A DNA stretch of 64,000 nucleotides, taken from assembly GCA_021732605.1 (NCBI GenBank), contig JAKFUS010000041.1:1-64000 (forward strand), written 5' to 3'. This DNA comes from Betaproteobacteria bacterium. GTDB lineage: Bacteria; Pseudomonadota; Gammaproteobacteria; Burkholderiales; SG8-41. The notes below the pieces were generated by a model that was not told the DNA's origin, made no database searches, and worked only from the letters and a program-made list of their open reading frames with translations. The position numbers were made by a program, and so were the translations under genes. Positions within the stretch are counted from its first letter, which is position 1, and each line of letters begins with the position of its first letter. Shown piece by piece: positions 50,567-59,650 of this stretch.

Positions 50567-51337
50567 ATGACGGACGCGCATGAACGGAGAGAGAAATTGA
50601 TTAGCGTTGAACATCTGGTCAAGGCCTTCGGCCCCAAACTGGCGGTGAACGATGTGTCGTTCAGCGTCGAGCGCGGCGAAGTGCTGGGATTCCTCGGGCC
50701 CAATGGTGCCGGCAAGTCGACCACCATGCGCATGATCACCGGTTATTACCCGCCCACCTCGGGCAGGATCACCGTCGGCGGCCATGACATGGTTGAAGAC
50801 CCGATCGCCGCCAAACGCCTGATCGGTTACCTGCCGGAGAATGCGCCCGGTTATGCCGACATGACGGTCAACGGTTTTCTCAATTTCTGCGCCGAACTGC
50901 GCGGCCTGCAGGGTGACGCACGCAAACGCGCGGTGCACCGTGCGGTCGAACTGTGCTTCCTTGAAAGCGTGTTGTATCAATCGATCGACACGCTGTCCAA
51001 AGGCTACAAACACCGGACCTGCCTCGCGCAGTCTCTGATTCATGACCCGGATGTGCTGATCCTCGACGAACCCACCGATGGTCTCGACCCCAACCAGAAA
51101 CACGAAGTGCGCGGCCTGATCAAGCGCCTCGGCGAAAACAAGGTGGTGATTTTTTCGACGCACATTCTTGAAGAGGTCGAAGCGGCCTGCACCCGTGTGA
51201 TCATCATCGACCGCGGCCGCATTGTCGCCAGCGGTACGCCGGCGGAACTGAAGGCGCGTTCGCCGGAAGGCAAACTCGACGAGGTGTTTCGCGCGATCAC
51301 GCTGCCGGACACCGTCAAGGCGGAGGCACGCGCATGA
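50567..51337 (+). CDS. ABC transporter ATP-binding protein (GldA-like)
   Basis: GPNGAGKSTTMRMITGYYPPTSG; LDEPTDGLDPNQ. Confidence 0.92.
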   Translation: MTDAHERREKLISVEHLVKAFGPKLAVNDVSFSVERGEVLGFLGPNGAGKSTTMRMITGYYPPTSGRITVGGHDMVEDPIAAKRLIGYLPENAPGYADMTVNGFLNFCAELRGLQGDARKRAVHRAVELCFLESVLYQSIDTLSKGYKHRTCLAQSLIHDPDVLILDEPTDGLDPNQKHEVRGLIKRLGENKVVIFSTHILEEVEAACTRVIIIDRGRIVASGTPAELKARSPEGKLDEVFRAITLPDTVKAEARA

Positions 51338-52077
51338 ACTCTTTCGCCAACATCCGCACCATCATGAAACGCGAGCTGTCGGGTTACTTCACCTCGCCCA
51401 TCGCCTACGTGTTCCTGGTCATATTCCTGTTGCTGACCGGCTTTTTCACCTTCACCATCGGTAATTTCTTCGAGCGTGGCGAAGCCTCGCTGGTGTCGTT
51501 CTTCACCTGGCATCCGTGGCTGTACCTGTTCCTGGTGCCGGCCGTCGGCATGCGCCTGTGGTCGGAAGAGCGGCGCTTGGGCACGATGGAACTGCTGCTG
51601 ACCATGCCCATCACCAGCTGGCAGGCCATCGTCGGCAAATTTCTCGCGTCGTGGTTGTTCCTCGCGCTGGCGCTGGCGCTGACATTCCCGGTGGTGATCA
51701 CCGTCAACTATTTCGGCAGCCCCGACAACGGTGTGATCTTCGCCGGTTATGTCGGCAGCCTGATGCTCGCCGGCTCGTACCTTGCGGTGACCTGCATGAC
51801 TTCTGCGCTGACGCGCAACCAGGTCATCAGCTTCATCCTGTCGGTGATGATCTGCCTGTTCCTGATCCTCGCCGGTTACACGCCGGTGACCGACCTGCTG
51901 ACGCGTTTTGCCAGCCCGGTGGTGGTGAGTATCGTCGCCGCCTTCTCGGTGATGACGCATTTCGAGGGTTTCCAGCGCGGCGTGCTCGACACGCGCGACG
52001 TGGTGTTCTTCGCCTCGGTGATCGGTTTCATGCTGTTCACCACCGGCGTGATCATCCGCAACCAGCGCGCAGGCTGA
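51334..52077 (+). CDS. ABC-2 permease (GldF-like)
   Basis: IMKRELSGYFTSPIAYVFLVIFLLLTGFFTF. Confidence 0.92.
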   Translation: MNSFANIRTIMKRELSGYFTSPIAYVFLVIFLLLTGFFTFTIGNFFERGEASLVSFFTWHPWLYLFLVPAVGMRLWSEERRLGTMELLLTMPITSWQAIVGKFLASWLFLALALALTFPVVITVNYFGSPDNGVIFAGYVGSLMLAGSYLAVTCMTSALTRNQVISFILSVMICLFLILAGYTPVTDLLTRFASPVVVSIVAAFSVMTHFEGFQRGVLDTRDVVFFASVIGFMLFTTGVIIRNQRAG

Positions 52078-52096
52078 GCTTACGAAAAATCAGATC

Positions 52097-54016
52097 ATGA
52101 AAAACAAAAATCTTGAAACATTGATGTACTCAGCTGGCGGCATTCTCGCGCTGGCGCTGATCCTGGTCGCCGCCAATTTCATTTTCAGCGCGTTCAACGC
52201 CCGCGTTGACCTGACCAAGGGCCGCGTTTATACGCTGTCCGAGGGCACGCGTTCGATCCTGTCGAAGCTCGAAGCGCCGGTGAAAATCCGTCTCTATTAC
52301 ACCCAGGGCAGCGCTGCGGTGCCGCCGGGGCTGAAAACTTTCGCCGGCCGCGTTGAGGATTTGCTCAACGAGTACAAATCCGCATCCAACGGCAAGGTGA
52401 TCATCGAGAAATTCAATCCGGAGCCGGATTCCGATGCCGAGGATTCCGCGGCGCTCGACAACGTCGAAGGCCAGATGACCAATACCGGCGAGAAGTTTTA
52501 CCTCGGCCTCGCGGTGTCCTTCCTTGACCAGAAGTCGTCGATTCCGGTGCTGACGCCGGACCGCGAGCGCCTGCTCGAGTACGACATCACGCGTTCGATC
52601 TCACAGGTTGCCCAGGCGAAAAAGCCGGTGATCGGCATCATGAGTAATCTGCCGGTACTCGGCCGTTCGCTGGATCCGGTGAAAAAGCAGCAGCCGACAG
52701 AGCCCTGGGTGCTGGCTTCGGAACTGAAGCGGATTTTCGACGTGCGCAAGGTGGAGCTGACCGCGACCAAAATCGATGACGACATCAAGGTGCTGCTGGT
52801 CATACATCCGCGCGACATCATGGAGACGACGGAATACGCACTCGACCAGTTCGTGCTGCGCGGTGGCAAGTTGATTACCTTCATAGATACCTACGCCTAT
52901 TTCGACCAGCAGCCGGACCTGCAAAATCCGTTTGGCGGCAGCGCTGCCGGACAGTCTTCGCTCTATAACCTGTTCAAGGCCTGGGGTGTGGAGCCCAGCA
53001 ATGGCAAGGTTGTCGCTGACCTGACTTTCGCCAGTGGCGAAGGCCCGCGCCTGCTGCCGACGCTGCTGTCGCTGAATACCGAAGCGCTGAACCTCGACGA
53101 TGTGGTGACCAGCCAGGTCGGCACGCTCTTACTGCCGTTCAGCGCCAGTTTTGCGCTGAAGCTGCCGGAAGGCCTGAAAGAGACCACGCTGGTGCATACC
53201 TCGAAAAACTCGATGCTGGCCGACCTGATCATCGCGACCCTGTCGGGTGAGCCGTCGACACGCGGCTTCCAGCCCTCCGGCAAGGAAGAACCGCTGGCCT
53301 TCCGGCTGAGCGGCAAGTTCAAGACCGCCTTCCCCAACGGCAAACCCGCCGATCCCTTCGCACGCGGCAAACCGGTCGATCCGGCGCAGTTCGAGGCCGA
53401 CCGCAAATCGCATGTGCGCGAAGCGGCAGCGGAGAACACCGTGGTCATTGTCGGCGACGTTGACATGCTGACCGATGGTGCTGCAGTCGATATCCAGGAA
53501 ATCTTCGGCCAGCGCGTCGCCGTGCCCCGGAACGGCAACCTCGCGTTTGCCCAGGGCCTGGTCGAGCAGATGGCCGGTGACAGCGCTCTGATCAACCTGC
53601 GGAGCCGTGCCGCCTTCAGCCGGCCCCTGACGGTGATCAAGCAGATGGAGTCGCGTGCCCAGGAAACCTACCTCGGCAAGATCAAGGAACTGGAAGACAC
53701 GTTGAACCAGACCACTGAAAAACTGCAGGCGCTGCAGAAAGGGCGTGCCTCAGGCAGCGCCACCGGTGGCGCGATCCTGACGCCGGAGCAGCAGGCCGAG
53801 ATGGAAAATTTCCGCAAGAAATCAGTGGAAACACGCAAGGAACTGAAGGATGTGCGGAAAACCCTGCGTGAAGAGACCGAGTCGCTGCAGCTGTGGACCA
53901 AGGTCATCAACATCGGCCTGGTGCCGCTGCTGGTGATGGTGCTGGGCATCACACTGGCGATCATCAAGCGCCGTCAGGCCAACCTGAGAATTAAAAGCGG
54001 AGCGCGCGCATCATGA
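52097..54016 (+). CDS. GldG-like ABC-associated protein
   Basis: RVDLTKGRVYTLSEGTRSILSKLEAPVKIRLYYTQ; C-terminal TM. Confidence 0.88.
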   Translation: MKNKNLETLMYSAGGILALALILVAANFIFSAFNARVDLTKGRVYTLSEGTRSILSKLEAPVKIRLYYTQGSAAVPPGLKTFAGRVEDLLNEYKSASNGKVIIEKFNPEPDSDAEDSAALDNVEGQMTNTGEKFYLGLAVSFLDQKSSIPVLTPDRERLLEYDITRSISQVAQAKKPVIGIMSNLPVLGRSLDPVKKQQPTEPWVLASELKRIFDVRKVELTATKIDDDIKVLLVIHPRDIMETTEYALDQFVLRGGKLITFIDTYAYFDQQPDLQNPFGGSAAGQSSLYNLFKAWGVEPSNGKVVADLTFASGEGPRLLPTLLSLNTEALNLDDVVTSQVGTLLLPFSASFALKLPEGLKETTLVHTSKNSMLADLIIATLSGEPSTRGFQPSGKEEPLAFRLSGKFKTAFPNGKPADPFARGKPVDPAQFEADRKSHVREAAAENTVVIVGDVDMLTDGAAVDIQEIFGQRVAVPRNGNLAFAQGLVEQMAGDSALINLRSRAAFSRPLTVIKQMESRAQETYLGKIKELEDTLNQTTEKLQALQKGRASGSATGGAILTPEQQAEMENFRKKSVETRKELKDVRKTLREETESLQLWTKVINIGLVPLLVMVLGITLAIIKRRQANLRIKSGARAS

Positions 54017-55194
54017 ACCGCAAACAATTCCTGTGGTTGATGCTGGCGGTTGTGATCATGTCCGGCGTCGGCATGGCGCTGCTGTGGAAGGACCTCACGG
54101 CCTACCGCGACAGTGGTGCCAAAATCGGCGCCCAGTTGTTGCCGCCGATGAAAGTCAGTGACGTCGCCAAATTGCGCTTGCAGGACAAGACGGGTGAAGT
54201 GACGCTGGCGGTGAAGGACAAGGTCTGGCGTGTTGAACAGCGCGGCGGTTATCCGGCAGACTTCGCGGAAATCAGCGGCCTGATCCTGAAGCTGCTCGAA
54301 GCCAAGGTGGTGCAGTCGGAAGCCGTAGGTGCAAGCCTGCACGGGCGCCTTGATCTGCTGGCGCCAGGCAAGGACCCCAAGGAAGGCACCGGCACACTGG
54401 TCGAACTGAGCGATGCGGCGGGCAAGGTGCTGGTGAGCATGGTGCTCGGCAAGGTGTCCATGAAAAAGGACCCGATGAATCCGCTGCCCAACGCCAAGGA
54501 CGGTGTGCCGGCCGGCCGCCATATTCTGGTGGCAGGCAAGGGCGACAACGTGTTCGTGGTGTCCGATCCGCTGGAGAAAGCGGTGGCGCGCCCCGGCGCA
54601 TGGCTGGCCCGCGACTTTTTCAAGATTGATCGCATCAAGACCCTGCAACTCGCCGCGGATGGTGGCGTAAATGCGAGTGCATCGTCGTGGAAAATCACCC
54701 GTGACGAGGAATGGGGCCAGTGGAAATTCGCCACGGGCGGTGGTCAGCTTCATCCCAGCGCTGCGGTGACCGTGAACAATGCCTGGTCCGGACTGGCTTT
54801 TACCGACGTCATCCTCGATGACAAGACCGGCACTGACAAGGCGGTTACATTCACGGCGCAAACCTTCGACGACCTGACCTACACAGTCAAACTGGCGCCG
54901 CATGCCAATGATGATTTTGTGCTGCGCTTCAGTGTTGCCGGCACTCCGCCGAAAACGCGCAAGCCGGAAGCTGATGGGAAAATAGCGGGGAAAACTGCGG
55001 AAAAGCCCGAAGACGCCGCCAAACGCGACAAGGAATTTGCCGACAACCGCCAGCGCCTGGAAGCGCGGGTGATGCTGGAGCAGGCGCGTTCGCAGTGGGC
55101 CTACGTGGTACCGGGCAAACAGGTGGCGCCGCTCTTGCTCAAGCGCGAACAGATGGTGGCAGCCGCGGCACCGGCGCAGAAAAACAGTAAGTAA
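54013..55194 (+). CDS. DUF4340-type protein
   Basis: N-terminal TM; DLTAYRDSGAKIGAQLLP; position after GldG. Confidence 0.8.
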   Translation: MNRKQFLWLMLAVVIMSGVGMALLWKDLTAYRDSGAKIGAQLLPPMKVSDVAKLRLQDKTGEVTLAVKDKVWRVEQRGGYPADFAEISGLILKLLEAKVVQSEAVGASLHGRLDLLAPGKDPKEGTGTLVELSDAAGKVLVSMVLGKVSMKKDPMNPLPNAKDGVPAGRHILVAGKGDNVFVVSDPLEKAVARPGAWLARDFFKIDRIKTLQLAADGGVNASASSWKITRDEEWGQWKFATGGGQLHPSAAVTVNNAWSGLAFTDVILDDKTGTDKAVTFTAQTFDDLTYTVKLAPHANDDFVLRFSVAGTPPKTRKPEADGKIAGKTAEKPEDAAKRDKEFADNRQRLEARVMLEQARSQWAYVVPGKQVAPLLLKREQMVAAAAPAQKNSK

Positions 55195-55208
55195 TTGATT
55201 TAATTGAT
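55187..55208 (-). repeat. AT-rich motif copy f (overlaps DUF4340 stop)
   Basis: rc ATCAATTAAATCAATTACTTAC; matches IHF consensus. Confidence 0.6.
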
Positions 55209-55245
55209 AATTTTAAGGGCAGTCTAGCGGCGTTATACTGCAGGG

Positions 55246-55680
55246 ATGCAACGAATTTTGCTCCTGCTCGCTTTTGTTGTGCTGCCCGGTTGTGCAGTGA
55301 CGCTGCACGGCAACCAGACCACGGGCGGCGGTACGACAGCGACCACCACCACCGGCAGCAACGTGCAAGCCGGCAAGCAGTTCGGCAATGCACGCGTTGG
55401 CGGTTCATTCGGCTCGCCACCCCCGGCGCATGCGGCAGGTGGCCAGGTGTCATTTTCGCGGGGCGGCTCCGCAGTGCTGGCCGTGGGTCTCGTTATCGCC
55501 GGCACAGTGGATGCGATCAACCACTGGATGCGGCCCGCGACTCAACGCACCGAACGTTTGCCCGTCGGCAATATTTCGCAGACCTGTTCCTGTTATGCCA
55601 GTGACTCCGAATCGACCCCCAGCGCTGCAGCAAAGCAAGTTCCAGCCACATCAACTCAATCCGGTATTCATCATGAGTGA
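55246..55680 (+). CDS. Small lipoprotein
   Basis: MQRILLLLAFVVLPGCAVTLHG lipobox. Confidence 0.7.
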   Translation: MQRILLLLAFVVLPGCAVTLHGNQTTGGGTTATTTTGSNVQAGKQFGNARVGGSFGSPPPAHAAGGQVSFSRGGSAVLAVGLVIAGTVDAINHWMRPATQRTERLPVGNISQTCSCYASDSESTPSAAAKQVPATSTQSGIHHE

Positions 55681-55879
55681 TCACAAAGATCCGCAGTCCC
55701 CCGTGCCTTCGCCGGTTTTCCCGCAGGACAAGCAATGGGCTTTCAAAAAACGCGCCGGCATTTACGAGTCTGACGTGACAGCGCTGGTGCGCTGCATGCT
55801 CGAAGACGAGTCGATTCGTGAAGACCAGCGTTTGGCGTGGGAGCGCTGGCGCAATGATCCGTCGGGACTCAAACGATGA
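55673..55879 (+). CDS. Small hypothetical protein (68 aa)
   Basis: MSDHKDPQSPVPSPVFPQDKQWAFKKRAGIYESDVTALVRCMLEDESIREDQRLAWERWRNDPSGLKR; overlaps stop and start of both neighbours. Confidence 0.6.
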   Translation: MSDHKDPQSPVPSPVFPQDKQWAFKKRAGIYESDVTALVRCMLEDESIREDQRLAWERWRNDPSGLKR

Positions 55880-56847
55880 AAGTTTCTATCAAACAACTAG
55901 TCGTGCTCGGTGCAGCGTTTATTGCTGCGACTACTGCGGCAACGGCGCAGAACTATCCCTCGCGCCCGGTGCGCTTTGTCGTGCCCTACGCGCCAGGCGG
56001 CAGCACCGACACGCTGGCGCGGTCGATGGCAATAAAGCTTTCCGAATTGCTGGGTCAGCAGGTGGTCGTCGATAATCGTCCCGGTGCCAATGGCGACATC
56101 GGCATGACCATCGTTGCCCGGGCACCCGCCGACGGATACAGCATCGTGCTGGGCTACATCGCCAATCTCGGCATCGGGCCCAGCCTGTATGAAAAGATGC
56201 CCTACGATCCGGTGAAGGACTTTGCATCGATCACGCAGGTCGCGGGCGCATCCAATATATTTGTCACCCATCCTTCGTTGCCGGCGAAAAACTTCAAGGA
56301 ATTCATCGCCTATACCAAGGCTAATCCGAAAAAAGTGTCATTCGCCACAGCCGGTGTGGCCAGCGTGGGCCACCTGACCGGTGAATTGCTGAACGACATG
56401 GCCGGCATCGACATGCTGCACGTGCCGTACAAGGGCAGCGGCCAGGCGATTTCCGATCTGGTCGGCGGCCATATCAAGGTCATGATCAGCGGCATGGCGT
56501 CGACGCTGCCGCAGGTGCGTTCCGGCAAACTGAACGGCATTGTCACCACCGGCCTGAAGCGCACGCCGGCGACCCCCGACATTCCGACCATCGCCGAGAC
56601 TTTCCCCGGCTTTGAATCGAGTTCGTGGTTTGGCGTGCTGGCTCCGGCGGGCACCCCGAAGCCGATCGTCACGCGCTTGAATGCCGACATCCACAAGTCA
56701 TTGCAGGATCCGGCTGTCGCCAAGCGGCTGGCTGCTGTCGGTTTCGAGATCACTTACGGTACGCCGGAAGAATTTTCGGCTTACATCAAGTCTGAAATCA
56801 AGAAGTGGGCTAAGGTGGTGAAGGCTTCGGGGGCGAAGCCGGATTGA
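55876..56847 (+). CDS. Bug-family tripartite tricarboxylate transporter substrate-binding protein
   Basis: NYPSRPVRFVVPYAPGGSTDTLAR; VDNRPGANGDIG. Confidence 0.93.
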   Translation: MKVSIKQLVVLGAAFIAATTAATAQNYPSRPVRFVVPYAPGGSTDTLARSMAIKLSELLGQQVVVDNRPGANGDIGMTIVARAPADGYSIVLGYIANLGIGPSLYEKMPYDPVKDFASITQVAGASNIFVTHPSLPAKNFKEFIAYTKANPKKVSFATAGVASVGHLTGELLNDMAGIDMLHVPYKGSGQAISDLVGGHIKVMISGMASTLPQVRSGKLNGIVTTGLKRTPATPDIPTIAETFPGFESSSWFGVLAPAGTPKPIVTRLNADIHKSLQDPAVAKRLAAVGFEITYGTPEEFSAYIKSEIKKWAKVVKASGAKPD

Positions 56848-56923
56848 GTGTCCGAAATACACCCCGGCGCTGATGTTATCCACGTTATGCGGCTCGGAGT
56901 CATGGCGTAGTACACTGTGAGCG

Positions 56924-57112
56924 ATGAGGGTCAAGGACTTGATTGCGTTGATTGAGGCGGACGGTTGGTTTCAGGTTCGCATGAAAGGCAGTCACCGGCA
57001 GTTTCACCATCGTGCGAAACCGGGCACAGTGACGGTTTCGGGAAAACCAAGCGTGGATATTCCGCCAGGGACTCTTAACAGTGCACTGAAGCAAGCTGGC
57101 CTCAAAAAGTAG
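56924..57112 (+). CDS. hicA: HicA-family mRNA interferase toxin
   Basis: DLIALIEADGWFQVRMKGSHRQFHH. Confidence 0.92.
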   Translation: MRVKDLIALIEADGWFQVRMKGSHRQFHHRAKPGTVTVSGKPSVDIPPGTLNSALKQAGLKK

Positions 57113-57123
57113 GAGAAAATAAC

Positions 57124-57339
57124 ATGCGTTATTTGGTTGTCGTTGAAAAAGGGCCGCAGTCATTCGGAGCCTACGTACCCGATTTGCCAGGCTGTATCGC
57201 AGCGGGCGAATCGAGAGAAGAGGTTTTGACTCTTATCCGTGAGTCCATCGAATTTCATCTTGAAGGTCTCCGGGAAGACGGCCACCCGGTCCCCTCTCCC
57301 TCCAGTTCCAGTGAAGTTATCGAAGTCGCAACCGTATAA
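57124..57339 (+). CDS. hicB: HicB-family antitoxin (short form)
   Basis: GAYVPDLPGCIAAGESREEVLTLIRESIEFHLEGL. Confidence 0.92.
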   Translation: MRYLVVVEKGPQSFGAYVPDLPGCIAAGESREEVLTLIRESIEFHLEGLREDGHPVPSPSSSSEVIEVATV

Positions 57340-57404
57340 CCATCGTTCTGAAGCGGATCCCGCAAGGCTCCCCTGCGCTCCTTTGAGCGCGTGCAACGCA
57401 GGAT

Positions 57405-57557
57405 CGTAGGGTGGATTAGTCGCACGCCCGAAGGAAGTCCTCTTAGGGGATAGCGACGTAATCCGCCGGTTCGCAGTTGATATGCGTGACATCGTTGCGC
57501 CTCACATACGTAAGCGTTTCATTCGGCGGAATGCGCTACGCTTATTCCGCCCTACGC
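57405..57557 (+). mobile_element. MITE-like palindromic element with terminal inverted repeats
   Basis: CGTAGGGTGGATTAG at left, CTTATTCCGCCCTACG at right (rc CGTAGGGCGGAATAAG); contains repeat copy 2 at 57406-57469. Confidence 0.7.
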
Positions 57558-57650
57558 GTGCTGATCGTGATGCTGGGTAGTGGCGACAAGTCCACGCAAG
57601 TTGCAGATATTTCCAGGGCCGTGAAACTCGCGACCCGAATAGAGGAGTAG
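57555..57650 (+). pseudogene. C-terminal remnant of RelE/HigB-type (HI1419-like) toxin
   Basis: Frame reads LRVLIVMLGSGDKSTQVADISRAVKLATRIEE* directly before the antitoxin gene; N-terminal part absent. Confidence 0.8.
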
Positions 57651-57653
57651 ATG

Positions 57654-57959
57654 ATGGCCAAGAAAATCCGTGTAGCTGATCTGCCCGAATTCGATGCTGC
57701 CGAGTACCTTGATAGCGAGAAAGCCATCGCCGAGTATTTGACAGCGATGATTGAGGGAGGTGATTCAGCCATGCTGGCGGCGGCGTTGGGCGATATTGCC
57801 CGAGCGCGTGGCATGAGCGAAATTGCCAAGGCTTCCGGGCTCACCCGTGAAGCGTTGTACAAGGCTTTGCGACCCAATGCGCAGCCGCGCTTTGAAACGG
57901 TCAGCCGGGTTTGCGCTGCCTTGGGAGTCCGGTTAGTGGCTCAACCCGCATCGCATTAA
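57654..57959 (+). CDS. HigA/HI1420-like addiction-module antidote
   Basis: FDAAEYLDSEKAIAEYLTAMIEGGDSAMLAAALGDIARARGMSEIAKASGLTREALYKAL. Confidence 0.9.
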   Translation: MAKKIRVADLPEFDAAEYLDSEKAIAEYLTAMIEGGDSAMLAAALGDIARARGMSEIAKASGLTREALYKALRPNAQPRFETVSRVCAALGVRLVAQPASH

Positions 57960-58019
57960 GCTTGATTCCAAATTAACGGAGTAAATTTTCTAAAAACTTA
58001 CACTGACCCTATTTATTGC

Positions 58020-58214
58020 TTGCGTATCCGCTTTAAGGTTTTGCTTCGCGATAGATTTACCTGTTGCGGCTGTGGCAAGAGTCCTGCGACCTCAATCGGC
58101 ACGATACTTCATGTTGATCACATCGTGCCTTGGAGCAAGCGCGGCGAGACCGTTCTTGCAAACCTGCGCACGTTGTGTTCAAAGTGCAATCTTGGCAAGA
58201 GCAATGTACTTTAA
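58020..58214 (+). pseudogene. HNH endonuclease C-terminal domain, probably truncated
   Basis: RIRFKVLLRDRFTCCGCGKSPATSIGTILHVDHIVPWSKRGETVLANLRTLCSKCNLGKSN; frame open upstream only to 57966 with no recognisable N-terminal domain. Confidence 0.7.
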
Positions 58215-58315
58215 AATTTTCAGAAGCTGGCAACGCATTCAGTCTTTACGCAAAAACAAAGTGAAGCGTCGATTTTGGACGCTAGTGAATGCGAGTTTTC
58301 TTTTAAACTCGCAAC

Positions 58316-59566
58316 CTACCGCCGCACGATCCCCAGCTTCTCGTAAATAGGCCGTATTCCGGCGAGGATGTCCTGACGCTTGCGCGCCAGCACCAGCGCC
58401 GCAGCCACGCAGCACAATCCTCCAACCGTGATCGTCGCGCGCGGCCCGACGATGTCGGCCAGTGCACCAGCCGCCAGCGCACCGAAGGGCATGATGCCAA
58501 GGAAAGCCACGGTGTAGAGGCTCATCACCCGGCCACGTTTGTCGTCGTCGACGATGGTCTGCAGGATGGTGTTGACTGATACCGACGTGACCAGGATGCC
58601 GAAACCGACGACCGGCAGCAACAGCAGCGCGAGCCATACCGAAGGGGCATTGGCGAACAGCACCAGCGCCGTTCCGGCCGAGAACACGGCGATGATGATC
58701 AGCCGGATCAGGCCGCGCGCGTTTTTGCGCGAGGCCAGGTACAGCGTGCCGCAGATGGCGCCGCCGCCCGAAGCGCTCATCAGGAAACCCATCAGGTCGG
58801 CATCGCCGCTGAACACTTCGCGCACCATCACCGGCATCAGTGCCGAATAAGGTGTCGCGACAAAAGCCACGACGGCCAGTGTCAGCAGCAGCGCGCGGAT
58901 CGGCAGCGTGTGCCAGACGTAGCCGAATCCTTCGCGTAAACCGGCCAGTACTGAGGTTTTGACCGGCTCGCGCGGCTGCGGCCGGTTGCGGATCATCATG
59001 AAAGAAATCACTACCGCGATGTAGGTCAGGGCATTGATCAGGAAGCAGTGCGCCTCGCTCAGCACGCCGATCAGGATGCCGGCAATCGCGGGGCCGACCA
59101 TCCGGCCGCTGTTGGCCATCAGTGAGGTCAGTGCAATCGCATTGGGCAGATCTTCCTTGCCGTCGACCAGTTCCAGCAGGTAAGCGTGGCGGATCGGCAG
59201 TTCGAAGGCGACCAGCACCCCCATCACCATGGCGAGTGTGACGATATGCCAGGGGGCGATGATGCCGGCGAGCGCCAGCGCGGCCAGCGTTGCCGCTTGC
59301 AGCAGTTCGAGGATCTGCGTGGCAAACATTGCGCGGTGCAGGTTCCAGCGGTCTGACCACAGCCCCGCCAGCGGTGACAGCAGCAGGATCGGCAGACTGC
59401 CGGCAAAGGCCATGACGCCCAGCATCGTCGCCGATCCGGTCAGCCGGTAGAGCAACCAGCTCTGCGCCACCATCTGGATCCAGTAGCCGATCAGCGCAAA
59501 AATCTGGCCGGCGAGGAACAGCCGGAAATTGCGATGGCGCAGAGCGCGCAGGGAAGGCAGAGACAT
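58316..59566 (-). CDS. MFS transporter (EntS-like)
   Basis: FRLFLAGQIFALIGYWIQMVAQSWLLYRLTGSATMLG. Confidence 0.92.
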   Translation of the reverse strand: MSLPSLRALRHRNFRLFLAGQIFALIGYWIQMVAQSWLLYRLTGSATMLGVMAFAGSLPILLLSPLAGLWSDRWNLHRAMFATQILELLQAATLAALALAGIIAPWHIVTLAMVMGVLVAFELPIRHAYLLELVDGKEDLPNAIALTSLMANSGRMVGPAIAGILIGVLSEAHCFLINALTYIAVVISFMMIRNRPQPREPVKTSVLAGLREGFGYVWHTLPIRALLLTLAVVAFVATPYSALMPVMVREVFSGDADLMGFLMSASGGGAICGTLYLASRKNARGLIRLIIIAVFSAGTALVLFANAPSVWLALLLLPVVGFGILVTSVSVNTILQTIVDDDKRGRVMSLYTVAFLGIMPFGALAAGALADIVGPRATITVGGLCCVAAALVLARKRQDILAGIRPIYEKLGIVRR

Positions 59567-59650
59567 AAAAACCTGGAAAAAGGAACGAATTCTACTTGAT
59601 GGACTTGTCGTCAGGCGGGATAGTGCGCTGCGGTAAAATCACAGCCTCCC

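Noticed and set aside
50567-55194. Gliding-motility system
   Set aside because: GldA/F/G-like ABC plus DUF4340 genes occur widely outside gliding bacteria; no other gld genes present
56850-58320. Prophage or integrative element
   Set aside because: No integrase, structural or replication genes; only small TA/HNH genes and repeats
58239-59360. 373-aa minus-strand ORF overlapping the MFS gene
   Set aside because: Alternate frame of the same strand as a clear MFS protein; Arg/His-rich shadow ORF
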